Of a stretch of 57,596 nt of DNA, positions 34,766-43,278 are shown piece after piece; positions within the stretch are counted from its first letter, which is position 1, and every line of letters begins with the position of its first letter. The translations under genes and the position numbers were made by a program. This DNA comes from an uncultured Pseudomonadota bacterium (lineage in GTDB: Bacteria; Myxococcota_A; UBA796; CAJQPC01): NCBI GenBank assembly GCA_913060515.1, contig CAJXRZ010000036.1:1-57596 (forward strand), given 5' to 3'. A model generated the notes under the pieces. It was not told where the DNA came from. It did not search any database and saw only the letters and a list, made by a program, of their open reading frames with translations.

Positions 34766-35781
34766 GCGCTCTCCAGCAGGGAGACGATGTGGTCGACCTG
34801 TGACGCGCTCAAGTCCTCGTGGCAGGGGATGGCCACAAGCTCCTGGCACCACGCCTGGGCCACAGGGCAGCGCTGACCGAGCTCTGCCACCACCGCCTGG
34901 GCGCTCATGGGCGTGGGGTAGTAGACCGCGCTGGAGACGCCATGCTCGGCCAGGTGCGCGCGGAAGCGTGTGCGCTCGGGGTGACGAAGCACGAAGTGGT
35001 GGACCGCATCTCGAGGGTCACGTGGAATGGGGTGCTGCAAGGTGGCCTCGTAGCGAGCGGCGATGGCTTGCCTGCGCTGGATACGGGTGCACAGCGTGTC
35101 CAATTGCGCGAGCAGCACAGGCGCCTGAATCGCGTCCAGTCGGCTGTTGCGCCCCAGGGACACATGAACATGGGGAGCGCTCATGCCATGGCTGCCCAGA
35201 GCGCGAACCCGGTCAACGACCGCAGCGTCAGCACTCAAGACGGCGCCCCCATCCCCTGACGCACCCACGGTCTTGGTGGGGTACAGCGAGAGCGCACAGG
35301 CCTGGGCCTTGGGTGTGCCCCAGCCCCAGCCGATGGCCTGGGCCGCATCGCAGAGCACGGGCACGTCCACAGCAGGCTCCGGGCCCCCCATTCCGAAGAG
35401 CGGCACTGTGATCACCGCGTCCACATCCTCCGGAATCAGTGCCAAGTCCATCAGGGGCCGGTCTGAGCGCACGTCCACAAAGACCGGGACCGCGCCGACG
35501 AACAAGATGGCCTCGGTGGTGGCAAAGAAGCTCAGCGCTGGAACCGCGATGCGCTGGCCTGGGCCTACGCCAAGCGCTCTCAGGGCCAAGATCAAAGCAT
35601 CCGTACCCGAGGCCACTCCGACCCCATGCTCCAAGCCAAAGCAACCCGCCAAGCGCTGCTCCACCTGCGCCAAATCTGGGCCGCCCATGTAGCGACCGGA
35701 GCGCAAGACCTGCAGCACCTTGGCCTCGATCTGCCCTGCGTGGCGGGCGTGGCGGGCCGCGAGATCCACCAGGGGAATCAC
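34762..35781 (-). CDS. DegT/DnrJ/EryC1-type aminotransferase
   Basis: A 339-residue PLP-dependent sugar aminotransferase of the DegT/DnrJ/EryC1/StrS family. N-terminal MIPLVDLAARHARH, then YMGGPDLAQVEQRL, GVGVASGTDALILAL (PLP phosphate loop), VPALSFFATTEAIL, VPVLCDAAQAIG (Asp contacting the pyridine nitrogen) and SLYPTKTVGASGDGG with the probable Schiff-base Lys. The C-terminal GRNSRLDAIQAPVLLAQL is also typical. These enzymes transaminate keto sugars for amino-sugar formation in O-antigen, exopolysaccharide or antibiotic pathways. It is coupled to the ABC permease upstream and pilD downstream by 4-bp overlaps. Confidence 0.92.
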   Translation of the reverse strand: MIPLVDLAARHARHAGQIEAKVLQVLRSGRYMGGPDLAQVEQRLAGCFGLEHGVGVASGTDALILALRALGVGPGQRIAVPALSFFATTEAILFVGAVPVFVDVRSDRPLMDLALIPEDVDAVITVPLFGMGGPEPAVDVPVLCDAAQAIGWGWGTPKAQACALSLYPTKTVGASGDGGAVLSADAAVVDRVRALGSHGMSAPHVHVSLGRNSRLDAIQAPVLLAQLDTLCTRIQRRQAIAARYEATLQHPIPRDPRDAVHHFVLRHPERTRFRAHLAEHGVSSAVYYPTPMSAQAVVAELGQRCPVAQAWCQELVAIPCHEDLSASQVDHIVSLLESA

Positions 35782-36545
35782 TTAAAGTCCCGACGCGAGA
35801 AGATGGCGAAGGCGCCCAGGAGCACCACGACGGTGTAGGCCAGCCCGTAGCCCATGCCACCCAGGATGCGGTCCCAGGGCACATCTTGTTGGTGCACCGC
35901 CAGTTCGCTGACGTTGAGCATCGAGAAGTTGGGCAGCAGCCAGTACAGCGCCTCGGAGGCCGACTGCACACCGGGGGATTCCGCCTGGTGGCCGAAGCGC
36001 CAGATGTCGTCGGCCAGGTTGCCAATCACCGTCACGCTCAGGGCAAAGAAGGTGGCCACCGTCGGGGAGCTGCCGCAGGAGAGCAGCAAGGCCCAAGCTG
36101 TGAGAAGCCCCAGCTCAACATAGAGCAGCAGCCAGGACCAGAAGACCTCGGCGCCGGGGAAGCCCTGCTGGAGTCCCACGCTGAGGCAGTAGAGCGTGCC
36201 CATGCCGAGCAAGAGCGTGGCCAAAACACCCATCAAACCCAGGTACTTACCGAGCACGAAGTGCCAGCGGGGGAAGGGCTTGGAGGCGATGGTGTAGATG
36301 GTGCGCTGCTCGATCTCCTTGTAGACCAAGCCGACCCCGAGCAAGAGCGAGAAGCCATAGCCAAAGAGGCGAATGGACCCGAGCGCTACAGAGCGAACCA
36401 CCTTGTCCACGTCTCCGATGCTGAGCTCTTTGGCGCCCAGGCTGATGACGATGATGACGGCGGAGAAGAAGAACAGGGAGTAGAGCACCCGGTCGCGGAT
36501 GGACTCTCTCCAGGTGTTCACAGCGATGGCCCAGATGGCGCTCAC
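35778..36545 (-). CDS. ABC-2-type transporter permease
   Basis: A 255-residue integral membrane protein with about six spans (VLYSLFFFSAVIIVISLG, FGYGFSLLLGVGLVYKE, LLTAWALLLSCGSSPTV, LAYTVVVLLGAFAIF). The amphipathic loop EIEQRTIYTIASKPFPRWHF is the ABC-2/NosY-type coupling segment seen in permeases such as those of antibiotic or multidrug exporters. It pairs with the ATP-binding gene immediately upstream (ATGA overlap). The substrate is unknown. The context (aminotransferase, SPASM protein) suggests export of a modified peptide or a glyco-compound. Confidence 0.88.
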   Translation of the reverse strand: MSAIWAIAVNTWRESIRDRVLYSLFFFSAVIIVISLGAKELSIGDVDKVVRSVALGSIRLFGYGFSLLLGVGLVYKEIEQRTIYTIASKPFPRWHFVLGKYLGLMGVLATLLLGMGTLYCLSVGLQQGFPGAEVFWSWLLLYVELGLLTAWALLLSCGSSPTVATFFALSVTVIGNLADDIWRFGHQAESPGVQSASEALYWLLPNFSMLNVSELAVHQQDVPWDRILGGMGYGLAYTVVVLLGAFAIFSRRDFK

Positions 36546-37456
36546 GAGGCCACCTCGGCGGCCTTGGCCTGCAGCACCTCTTCCAGGTGCATACGGTGGG
36601 GCTTGACCTCCAAGATCACGGCCCCTTCCGCCTGGAGCAAGGCCAAGGTCTGCTGCAGAGCATCGGGATCGACCCGCTGAACGGCGCGGTCTGCATCTCC
36701 ATGCAGGCGCCGACCGGCCAGTCCCTGCGGGGTGGGCCCTTGGTAGACCACGTCCACCTCACGCACCCGGGTCCCGACCAGCTCGGAGACGCTGCCGCAG
36801 CCGCGCAAGTGTCCCTTGACCATGATGCCCACGCGGTCGCAGAGCTCCTCGACGTCCGCCAGGATGTGGCTGGAGAAGAAGACCGTTCGGCCCAGGTCGC
36901 GCTCCTCCAGGATCAGGTCTCGAATCAGCGCGCGCCCCATGGGGTCCAAGCCGCTCATGGGCTCATCGAGCACGACCAGCTCGGGATCCGAGAGCAGCGT
37001 CTGTGCCACCCCAGCTCTCTGCAGCATGCCCTTGGAGAAGGCTTTGAGGGGGGTGTTGGCCACGTGGGCCAGGTCCACGCGCTCCAGCAGCTCACCGATG
37101 CGCTTGCGCCGAAGTCCGCTCTCCAAGCCGTAGAGCGCCCCGTACATGTCCAGGAGCTCAAGGGCCGTCAGGTGCTGATAGAAGTAGGGACGCTCCGGTA
37201 GAAAGCCTACCTTCTCCCTACTCTCTTGCAGCGTGTGATCCACGCCAAGGATACGCGCGCTGCCTGAAGTGGCCGCCTGAAGGCCCATCAGAATCTTGAT
37301 GGTCGTGGTCTTGCCGGCGCCGTTGGGTCCGATGAAGCCAAAGACCTCGCCGCGCTCCACCTTCAGGTCCAAGCCGTGCAGCCCCACCACAGGCTTGTCC
37401 CAAAAGTGCGTCTTGTAGGTCTTGGACAGACCTTGAATCTCTAGAGCTGGACTCAC
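36542..37456 (-). CDS. ABC transporter ATP-binding protein
   Basis: A 304-residue ATPase of the CcmA/NatA/DrrA type that powers the ABC-2 permease encoded next. Walker A GPNGAGKTTTIK at residues ~43-54, Q-loop region VGFLPERPYFYQHL, signature-like FSKGMLQRAGVAQTLL, Walker B ELVVLDEPMSGLDP, and switch His in VFFSSHILADVEEL. A ~70-residue C-terminal extension (after KGHLRGCGSVSEL) matches DUF4162-like tails of this group. It overlaps both neighbours by 4 bp in a five-gene ATGA chain. Confidence 0.93.
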   Translation of the reverse strand: MSPALEIQGLSKTYKTHFWDKPVVGLHGLDLKVERGEVFGFIGPNGAGKTTTIKILMGLQAATSGSARILGVDHTLQESREKVGFLPERPYFYQHLTALELLDMYGALYGLESGLRRKRIGELLERVDLAHVANTPLKAFSKGMLQRAGVAQTLLSDPELVVLDEPMSGLDPMGRALIRDLILEERDLGRTVFFSSHILADVEELCDRVGIMVKGHLRGCGSVSELVGTRVREVDVVYQGPTPQGLAGRRLHGDADRAVQRVDPDALQQTLALLQAEGAVILEVKPHRMHLEEVLQAKAAEVAS

Positions 37457-37794
37457 GCCTTGATCGTCCTGCGCCGCGCCTGCCAGCGGGCCTTTAGGGC
37501 TGAATCTCCGCTCTTCTCCAACCAGCGGTCCACCACCTGGTCGGGTGCAGCACCGGCAGACTGCCAGTTGCAGCGGGTGCAGAGGGGACCGGAGTCCTGG
37601 AAGCGTCCTTCCAGGTGCGCGCCGCGCCAGGCGTTGACCTGATCACCGCTCCAGAGCTCCGCGAGCGGGGTCTCACGCAGGTTGCCAAGCTTGTTCTCCA
37701 TGTGCTCATCCAGGCAGCACACGGTCACGTCACCGTTGACGTGCACCATGGGCGTGCTCCACAAGCCGGCACAGGGAGGGCGAGAGTTGCTCAT
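37453..37794 (-). CDS. Stand-alone SPASM-domain protein (no radical SAM core)
   Basis: A 113-residue protein that looks like only the C-terminal auxiliary-cluster domain of radical SAM/SPASM maturases: PCAGLWSTPMVHVNGDVTVCC, then GNLRETPLAELWSGD, then GPLCTRCNWQ. These give the Cys set normally binding an auxiliary 4Fe-4S cluster. No CxxxCxxC radical SAM motif precedes it; the start ATG 37794 follows a stop of its own frame, and the upstream gene is unrelated. It heads the five-gene chain with the ABC exporter. It could supply SPASM function in trans to the SPASM-less radical SAM protein at 39839-40609, or be the remnant of a larger enzyme. Confidence 0.8.
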   Translation of the reverse strand: MSNSRPPCAGLWSTPMVHVNGDVTVCCLDEHMENKLGNLRETPLAELWSGDQVNAWRGAHLEGRFQDSGPLCTRCNWQSAGAAPDQVVDRWLEKSGDSALKARWQARRRTIKA

Positions 37795-37805
37795 CGCCTC
37801 AGAGT

Positions 37806-39098
37806 CTACTCGCTCTGAGCAGGCTGCGGTTCAGCCTCCGCATCGATGGCCTGCTCTACCTCGACCTCGTCGGTGGTCAGGGTGTACACAAAGCGCGCCG
37901 AGACGGTCTCTCCTTCCTTGAGAATGGGCGCGATGCGCCAAAGCTCCGCTGCGGTCACCGAAGAGTCGATCAGCGGCGTGGGGCAGTCCTCGGCTTCCAC
38001 CAAGAAGGGCACGCCGGTGGTGTCGACGTAGAGCTGCACGCTGCACTCGAACTCATCGGGGGTACCCGCTGGCCAGACCGGCATGACCTGCTCGGAGAAG
38101 CTGACCTCGGACCAGTGCACTTCCATGGGAAGGATCAGCTCAGGCTCAGGCTCCGGCTCAGGGCCAACGGCCGGGCCTTCGGTGGCCTCGTCCTCTTGGG
38201 CGCGGATGGCCTCGAGCAGCTCCTCCAGCTCCATCTCGCGGATGTCTGGCCCCCGTTGGGGCGCCTCGTTCTTGTAGAAGCGACCGCTGAGCTTTGCGCC
38301 CACGGCGAAGTAGGCGCGGTCGATGCCGTCCTGTCCACCCTCATCCCACGGCTCCCACTGGGTGACGTGCTGTCCCCAGGCGACCAAGGAGTAGGCCTTG
38401 CGATCGCGCATGTAGCCCACCCCAAGCTCCGCCTCGGCGACGACTTCTTGGCGGGTGCTGTGGTGCAGGGTGTTTCCCCCACTGTCTCGCACGACGTAGT
38501 CCACTTCGGTGCGCTCACGGCGCCGACGCGCTGTGCCTTCGATCTCCGCCCGCGCTTGCAGCGTGAAGGGGCCAGCCACCCGCAGGATGCCGTCCAAGCC
38601 CAAGCCTGTGCCAATCTCGGCGTAGTACTTGAGCTTCTCGCTGCCCATATCGGAGCGCGAGAGGCCCAACAGGGTCATGGTCTGCGGCGAATACACCATG
38701 AACTGCCCACGCCCGCCGTCCCGAACGAAGAGCGACTGGTTGTGCTGTCCGGCGAACATGCCGAAGTCGAGCTGGTCACCCATCTCTGGACGCACGCGAA
38801 TGGAGAGCAGGGCGCTCTCCAGCTCAAACTGGTCCAGGCGCACCGAGCCGTCGGTCTCCTGGGCCAGGCGCAGACGCATCTCGCCGATGGAGCCGCGGTC
38901 GCTCATGTCCACGAGCTGGTCGGGGGTTCCCCGGATCCGCCGGGTCATGATCTCCAGTCCCTGCGTGCCTCCCATGGGGATGCCTTCGGAGAGCAGGGGC
39001 GCGGTGCCCTGCTCGAAGGTGTAGGGCCCAGCTTCTAAGGAACGGTAATCCAGGCTGGGGAAGAGGGAGAGGGCAACGGCGGTCGCGATTCCGTCCAA
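37806..39098 (-). CDS. Secreted protein with TonB-C-like C-terminal domain
   Basis: A 430-residue protein from TTG 39098 (AGGAG site), beginning GIATAVALSLFPSL, possibly a short signal segment. Residues ~30-270 alternate strands with Gly/aromatic turns (LLSIRVRPEMGDQLDFGMF, TFTLQARAEIEG-like LQARAEIEGTARRRR), and could form a barrel or jelly roll. A low-complexity PEPEPEPE linker near residue ~330 leads to ECSVQLYVDTTGVPFLVEA...CPTPLIDSS...LWRIAPIL, which fits the TonB C-terminal/energy-transducer-like domain common in Myxococcota secreted proteins. The Glu-rich tail is acidic. Function unknown. It sits between the SPASM gene and a lipoprotein gene. Confidence 0.6.
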   Translation of the reverse strand: MDGIATAVALSLFPSLDYRSLEAGPYTFEQGTAPLLSEGIPMGGTQGLEIMTRRIRGTPDQLVDMSDRGSIGEMRLRLAQETDGSVRLDQFELESALLSIRVRPEMGDQLDFGMFAGQHNQSLFVRDGGRGQFMVYSPQTMTLLGLSRSDMGSEKLKYYAEIGTGLGLDGILRVAGPFTLQARAEIEGTARRRRERTEVDYVVRDSGGNTLHHSTRQEVVAEAELGVGYMRDRKAYSLVAWGQHVTQWEPWDEGGQDGIDRAYFAVGAKLSGRFYKNEAPQRGPDIREMELEELLEAIRAQEDEATEGPAVGPEPEPEPELILPMEVHWSEVSFSEQVMPVWPAGTPDEFECSVQLYVDTTGVPFLVEAEDCPTPLIDSSVTAAELWRIAPILKEGETVSARFVYTLTTDEVEVEQAIDAEAEPQPAQSE

Positions 39099-39107
39099 GA
39101 GGAACTC

Positions 39108-39839
39108 CTAAAAGGCGTTGAAAGACAGCAGGTTTTCAAAGACTCTGATCACGGAATCTTCATAGGCCACATCACATTGCTCAGCGTGAAAGCTGCCTGA
39201 GACATTCACCTGATTCATATTGAACTTTCCCCAGAGGTCGCCATTGCGGCTCCGGGTGATCTCCACCTGGCCAGGCGCGCCGATGCGCGTGGCAAAGTCC
39301 AGATCGGTCACTTCGTAGGAACGCAAGAGGCCATCGTCCAAGACGGCCTCCGCCTCGTTGACCCCGTAGTAGGTGCCCACCCCCACCCGAGGGTTCAAGT
39401 CGTCCAGAAGCGAGGGCGCGGCCTCGGCGTCCAGGGGGTAGTAGCCAGCCCAGTCTTCCTGGCGGAAGGACAGCAGCTCGATGAGCACGATGCGGCTGTT
39501 CTCGCGGGTCAGGGCGATGGTGAGCTCTTCGGCGACCGCTGCCCGCTCATCCAGATCCAAGGGGGTGTCTCCGGAATCGGAGTCAAGGTTGGAGTCCCCT
39601 CCGCCAAAACCCGTATCGCCACCGATTCCGGAGTCCGGAACCGCGGCCAGTCCAAAGGGGTTCGTAAAGTCGACCCCGCGCGCATCACAGCGCATCTTGG
39701 AGTTGGAGAGCAGCAAGGCAGCGCGACGCTGGTCCCCGTCCTCGGGAATGGTCACGTACAGGGCGGTGTGCAGCTCGTCGCTGCCGGAGCTGATCTCAAT
39801 CTTGCCCGGCGCACAGGCCAAGCCCCAAAGCATCCACAT
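39108..39839 (-). CDS. Lipoprotein of unknown function
   Basis: A 243-residue protein beginning MWMLWGLACAPGK, a short lipoprotein signal with Cys at residue 9. It has an Asp/Gly-rich stretch (GIGGDTGFGGGDSNLDSDSGD) at ~70-95 and strand-rich segments such as ELTIALTRENSRIVLIELLS and VGVGTYYGVNEAEAVL. I do not recognise a family. It shares one base with the stop of the radical SAM gene upstream (TGATG), so it is co-translated with it. It may be a substrate or partner of that enzyme, although nothing in its sequence proves this. Confidence 0.6.
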   Translation of the reverse strand: MWMLWGLACAPGKIEISSGSDELHTALYVTIPEDGDQRRAALLLSNSKMRCDARGVDFTNPFGLAAVPDSGIGGDTGFGGGDSNLDSDSGDTPLDLDERAAVAEELTIALTRENSRIVLIELLSFRQEDWAGYYPLDAEAAPSLLDDLNPRVGVGTYYGVNEAEAVLDDGLLRSYEVTDLDFATRIGAPGQVEITRSRNGDLWGKFNMNQVNVSGSFHAEQCDVAYEDSVIRVFENLLSFNAF

Positions 39840-40609
39840 CAGAAGCTCCCCGCTGCTCTGAGGCGCTCTCCAGCGGCCGCATCCACCAAGCCCAGCTCTC
39901 GGCAGACCTGGGCATGCAGCCGGTCGGCTTGGCTCTGGTCTCCGCTGTTCAGGGGTCGAAAGTAGATCGCGTCACGCCGGGCGTTGGGCCAGTCCCAGGT
40001 CAGGTCAAACTCACTGCCCAAGGATGAGAGGAGCTCGCCCCAGTGTGCCAGGAAGAGACCAGCCTCGCTGGCGTTGTGCTCCTGAACAACAAAGGCGATG
40101 TGGGCACTGGGTCGGTTCACGCCCAGCTCAGCCCGTAGCTCCAAGAAGCGCTTCACATTCCTGTAGACCTTCTCGCGCTTGTCCGAGCCCTTGACCGCCA
40201 GGTAGGAGGCCTGGGAGAAGGCGTCGATGGAGAAATGGATGCTCTGGAAGCAGTCTGGGGGCACGTGGGGGGCGTTGGCCAGGCGCAGCAGACGCAGAGA
40301 GCGGGCCTCGTCGAAGATCACCGCGTTGGTGTGCAGCTTGAACTCGGCGAAGAGGCGCCCAGGTCCATTCACCGCGAAGGCGTACTCCACGAAGTCTTCA
40401 AAGCGTGGGTGCAAGGTGGGCTCTCCCAACCAGTGCGGACAGAGGTGCACCTCGTCATCCAAGCCCTCCAGGCCCTTGAGCAGCGCCACCCAGGTGTCCC
40501 AGTCCATGAACTGATGGGGGGCACCGTGGGCCTCGTCCCGCAGACTCTGGCTGCACATGCCGCAGCGCAGGTTGCAGTGGTCGGTGAGCTCAAGGTTGAC
40601 GTTGATCAC
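39839..40609 (-). CDS. Radical SAM protein lacking a SPASM domain
   Basis: A 256-residue radical SAM protein from GTG 40609 (AGGAGA site). The cluster motif is CNLRCGMC (Cys-x3-Cys-x2-Cys) near residues 12-19. Following elements include HWLGEPTLHPRFEDFVEYAF (GEPT/GGE-like SAM-binding motif), FAEFKLHTNAVIF and IHFSIDAFSQASY. It ends DAAAGERLRAAGSF without the C-terminal Cys set of SPASM proteins, unlike the other radical SAM genes here. The family can install peptide crosslinks or modify sugars; the substrate is unknown. A stand-alone SPASM gene is about 2 kb downstream on the same strand. Confidence 0.85.
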   Translation of the reverse strand: MINVNLELTDHCNLRCGMCSQSLRDEAHGAPHQFMDWDTWVALLKGLEGLDDEVHLCPHWLGEPTLHPRFEDFVEYAFAVNGPGRLFAEFKLHTNAVIFDEARSLRLLRLANAPHVPPDCFQSIHFSIDAFSQASYLAVKGSDKREKVYRNVKRFLELRAELGVNRPSAHIAFVVQEHNASEAGLFLAHWGELLSSLGSEFDLTWDWPNARRDAIYFRPLNSGDQSQADRLHAQVCRELGLVDAAAGERLRAAGSF

Positions 40610-40622
40610 GGGGCTCTCCTAA

Positions 40623-41684
40623 TCACAGGTGACTCCGGATCACGCGTTCGTGGGCCAAGATGTTGGGGCTGCACTCTTGGCAACGCTTCAGGGGCTGACC
40701 GGCTTCCATCCCTTGGCGGACGGACTCCAGAAAGGGGCTCTCGCGCCAGAGCTGCTCCAGGGGCTGATCGGCAATGGACTCCCCTTCCCCTGCGAGCACA
40801 CAGCAGGGGCTGGTCTTGCCGTCGGCTTGAACGACCAAGTAGTGCCAGGCCTTGAGGCAGGGAGCGCCTTTGAGTCCGGGCTCGGGACCGGCCGCCGGGG
40901 CAGCCTGGCCTCGTTTGGGGAGGGCTTGCTGGGTGTAGTGAGCCAGTGTGGTGGCCAGCCCCAGGGACTCCGCTCGAGCCAGAGCGATCCGCGCCACCTG
41001 AACCAGCTCCTCCCGCTCCAGTGGGTCCAACTCCAGGGCCTTCTGCTCGGGGCGGTACGCGATCAGTCCGTCCACGTCCAAGCGGAAGCAGCCCAGGGCG
41101 TGGGCCAGCTCGACCAGCTCCGGGAGCTGCCGAAAGTTGAGCTTGGTGAGCACGGTGTGAATGGCCAGGCGCGGGGTGCTCTGCTGGGCGCGCTCTCGGG
41201 CGACCCGCAGACGGCAGAGGTTGTGCACCGACTTTCTGAAAGCGCCGGCCTGACCGCGCAAGTCGTCGTGCACCTCGGCCGTCGCCCCATCGATGGAGAC
41301 ATGGATCTCGTCCCAGCCACTCTCGATGAGCTGGGTGAGCAGCGAGGGCGGCAGGATGGTGCCGTTGGTGGTGAGCACGCCCTCCATGCCCAAATCTTTG
41401 ACGCGCTGCATGATGGCGGGGGTCAGGTCCCGGGCCACCAGTGGCTCCCCGCCCCCCAGGATGAAGACCCGCTCTACGCCCATCTCAGCGGCCTCGCCGA
41501 CGAGGTCAAGGTGGCGCTGAAGGGGGAGCTCATCCTGCCGCGGCTGGTGCCGCTCGGTCGTATCGCAGAAGCGACAGTCCAAGTTGCACTTGAGGGTGGG
41601 GTAGAGCTCCAGGGTCATGGGTCCCTGGGGGCCCTGGTGCGCCCATTGCCGGATGCGGGCGGCGATCGCGGCGGGGTCAGCCAT
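40623..41684 (-). CDS. Radical SAM/SPASM maturase-like protein
   Basis: A 353-residue radical SAM enzyme from ATG 41684. The cluster motif is CNLDCRFC within LELYPTLKCNLDCRFCDT, followed by VFILGGGEPLVARDL (GGE), VLTTNGTIL and IHVSIDGATAEVHDDL. The C-terminal SPASM set is CLKAWHYLVVQADGKTSPCC and RCQECSPN. The architecture resembles PqqE/MftC-type maturases that bind one auxiliary cluster. The first in-frame ATG, 36 bp upstream, gives a sequence with no family signal. It is divergent from the lipoprotein/radical SAM pair at 41738. No RiPP precursor is obvious next to it. Confidence 0.88.
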   Translation of the reverse strand: MADPAAIAARIRQWAHQGPQGPMTLELYPTLKCNLDCRFCDTTERHQPRQDELPLQRHLDLVGEAAEMGVERVFILGGGEPLVARDLTPAIMQRVKDLGMEGVLTTNGTILPPSLLTQLIESGWDEIHVSIDGATAEVHDDLRGQAGAFRKSVHNLCRLRVARERAQQSTPRLAIHTVLTKLNFRQLPELVELAHALGCFRLDVDGLIAYRPEQKALELDPLEREELVQVARIALARAESLGLATTLAHYTQQALPKRGQAAPAAGPEPGLKGAPCLKAWHYLVVQADGKTSPCCVLAGEGESIADQPLEQLWRESPFLESVRQGMEAGQPLKRCQECSPNILAHERVIRSHL

Positions 41685-41737
41685 GCATGAGAGGGTACAC
41701 CATCGATCCAGCAGACACATGCTGGTATCATCGCCTC

Positions 41738-42169
41738 ATGCTCCCCCTGTTTCTCTTCCTGGCTTGTAGCAGCGACGACCTCAACGCGGACTCCGGTCCC
41801 CTTGAGGTGTCCACCTACTGCGACACACCCGCCCAAGCGGACTCCGTGCAAGTGGAGGACGGCGACGGCGATGCCAGCTCCGGCGTGGTCCTGGGCCGCC
41901 TCCAGACAAACGTGGTCTCCAACGTCAACGACCCCCAGTACGTGGGCTTTGTGGACTACCTGATCGAGAACCGGGACGTGGGCGGCGCCGCACAACGCGG
42001 GCGCTCGGACGTAGATGGAAACTTCACGGAGCGCCTGGGCAGCGGCAACTGGCGCATCAAGCTGGGAGGCTACCAGTCCAGCTACTACTGCGCCAAAGAG
42101 TTCGATTTCTCGATCCAAGCTGGCAAGGTCATCCGCGCCTGCGTGGACATGGGCTGCGCGGCTCCATGA
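41738..42169 (+). CDS. Small lipoprotein coupled to a radical SAM gene
   Basis: A 143-residue lipoprotein: MLPLFLFLACSSDD with lipobox LFLAC, then an Asp-rich mature start. The fold is predicted to be a small beta-sandwich (GGAAQRGRSDVDGNFTERLG, NWRIKLGGYQSSYYC) like carboxypeptidase-regulatory-like domains. Four Cys are visible in the mature protein (after the lipid Cys), including YYC and GC near the end. Its TGA overlaps the next gene ATG (ATGA), so it is co-translated with a radical SAM/SPASM enzyme and is a candidate substrate or partner. Confidence 0.65.
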   Translation: MLPLFLFLACSSDDLNADSGPLEVSTYCDTPAQADSVQVEDGDGDASSGVVLGRLQTNVVSNVNDPQYVGFVDYLIENRDVGGAAQRGRSDVDGNFTERLGSGNWRIKLGGYQSSYYCAKEFDFSIQAGKVIRACVDMGCAAP

Positions 42170-43278
42170 CAGCGCCCAGGCTAGGCCGGCTGCCCGAGGC
42201 CCTGCCTGGCAGCTACCTGGTCTTGGAGCTCAGCAACCGCTGCTCTTTGGCCTGCGTTCACTGCTCGGTGGCCGAGGGAACGGCGCATCCTCACCACCAA
42301 GTCACCGGCCGCTTGGATCCGGAGCTGGCCTACGCGCTCTTCAGAGACTTGGCGGAGACCGGGACGCGCTTTGACACCCTGATTCTGTTCTGGCTGGGGG
42401 AGCCCCTGCTGCACCCCCACTTTGGACCGATCTACCGGGCCGCCCTGCGCGCCGCCCACCAGCACGGCAGCTTCAACAAGGTCGAGGTGCACACCAACGC
42501 CACGCACTTGGACGCCCGACGCATCCGCGGCGCAATGAACGCCAGCACCGTTCCCCAGGTCTGGCACTTCTCCCTCGATGCCGCCACGCAGCAGACCTAC
42601 ACGCCCATCAAGGGCCGAGACCGATTCGACTTGGTGCAAGCCAACGTCGCGGACTTCATCGTGGCGCGCGCCCAGCTGGGGGCTCCCTGGCCCAGACCGG
42701 TCTTCCAGTTCATCGTGGGCTCCAACAACGTGCACGAGGTCGGCGCTTTTAGAGCCCACTGGGAGCAGGTCTGTCGGCAGGCGGGCGTACCTGTGCGCGC
42801 CGCAGCCCAGCATGTGCCGCCCGGCAGCGACGCCGTGGTCTTCTTCAGGCAGCTGGACTGCCCGACCGCAGAGATGCAAGCCAGGGAGAACGCCGTGTTC
42901 CGCCAGGCCATGGCCGAGCAGGGCTTGCCGCTTCCCCGTCAAGACAAGGCACCCGTGGAGGTGGCCGCCGAGAACCTCTCCCCTTGCTCCGGCTACTGGA
43001 AGTCCCCAGTGATTGGCTGGGACGGAAAGCTCACGGTGTGCACCCGAGACAACCGCCTGGACAACAGCGTGGGGACCTTGGCTGAGCAGAGCTTTGGGGA
43101 GCTCTGGTACGGCGAGAAGCTGCAGGAGCGTCGGGAGCGCGTGGCCCAGGGGGACTACAGCCTCACCCCCCTCTGCAACACCTGCTTCATCCCAAAGAGC
43201 AGCAACCACAGCGACATCAGCCCAGAGGAAATCTCGGCCTTCAACGCGGGCTCGGCCTTCCACAAGGAGAGCCCATGA
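42166..43278 (+). CDS. Radical SAM/SPASM protein
   Basis: A 370-residue radical SAM enzyme. Cluster motif CSLACVHC within LELSNRCSLACVHCS; FWLGEPLLHPHF as the GGE-like segment; VEVHTNATHLD; VWHFSLDAATQQTYTPIKG. The SPASM region has CSGYWKSPVIGWDGKLTVC and LCNTCFIPKSS. It is coupled to the lipoprotein upstream and the next radical SAM gene downstream by ATGA overlaps, making a three-gene operon. It resembles SPASM enzymes that modify proteins or peptides, but the substrate is unknown. Confidence 0.88.
   Translation: MTAPRLGRLPEALPGSYLVLELSNRCSLACVHCSVAEGTAHPHHQVTGRLDPELAYALFRDLAETGTRFDTLILFWLGEPLLHPHFGPIYRAALRAAHQHGSFNKVEVHTNATHLDARRIRGAMNASTVPQVWHFSLDAATQQTYTPIKGRDRFDLVQANVADFIVARAQLGAPWPRPVFQFIVGSNNVHEVGAFRAHWEQVCRQAGVPVRAAAQHVPPGSDAVVFFRQLDCPTAEMQARENAVFRQAMAEQGLPLPRQDKAPVEVAAENLSPCSGYWKSPVIGWDGKLTVCTRDNRLDNSVGTLAEQSFGELWYGEKLQERRERVAQGDYSLTPLCNTCFIPKSSNHSDISPEEISAFNAGSAFHKESP

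Noticed and set aside
39108-42169. RiPP precursor peptide beside the radical SAM genes.
   Set aside because: I found no short peptide with leader/core features; the neighbouring lipoproteins are too long and exported.
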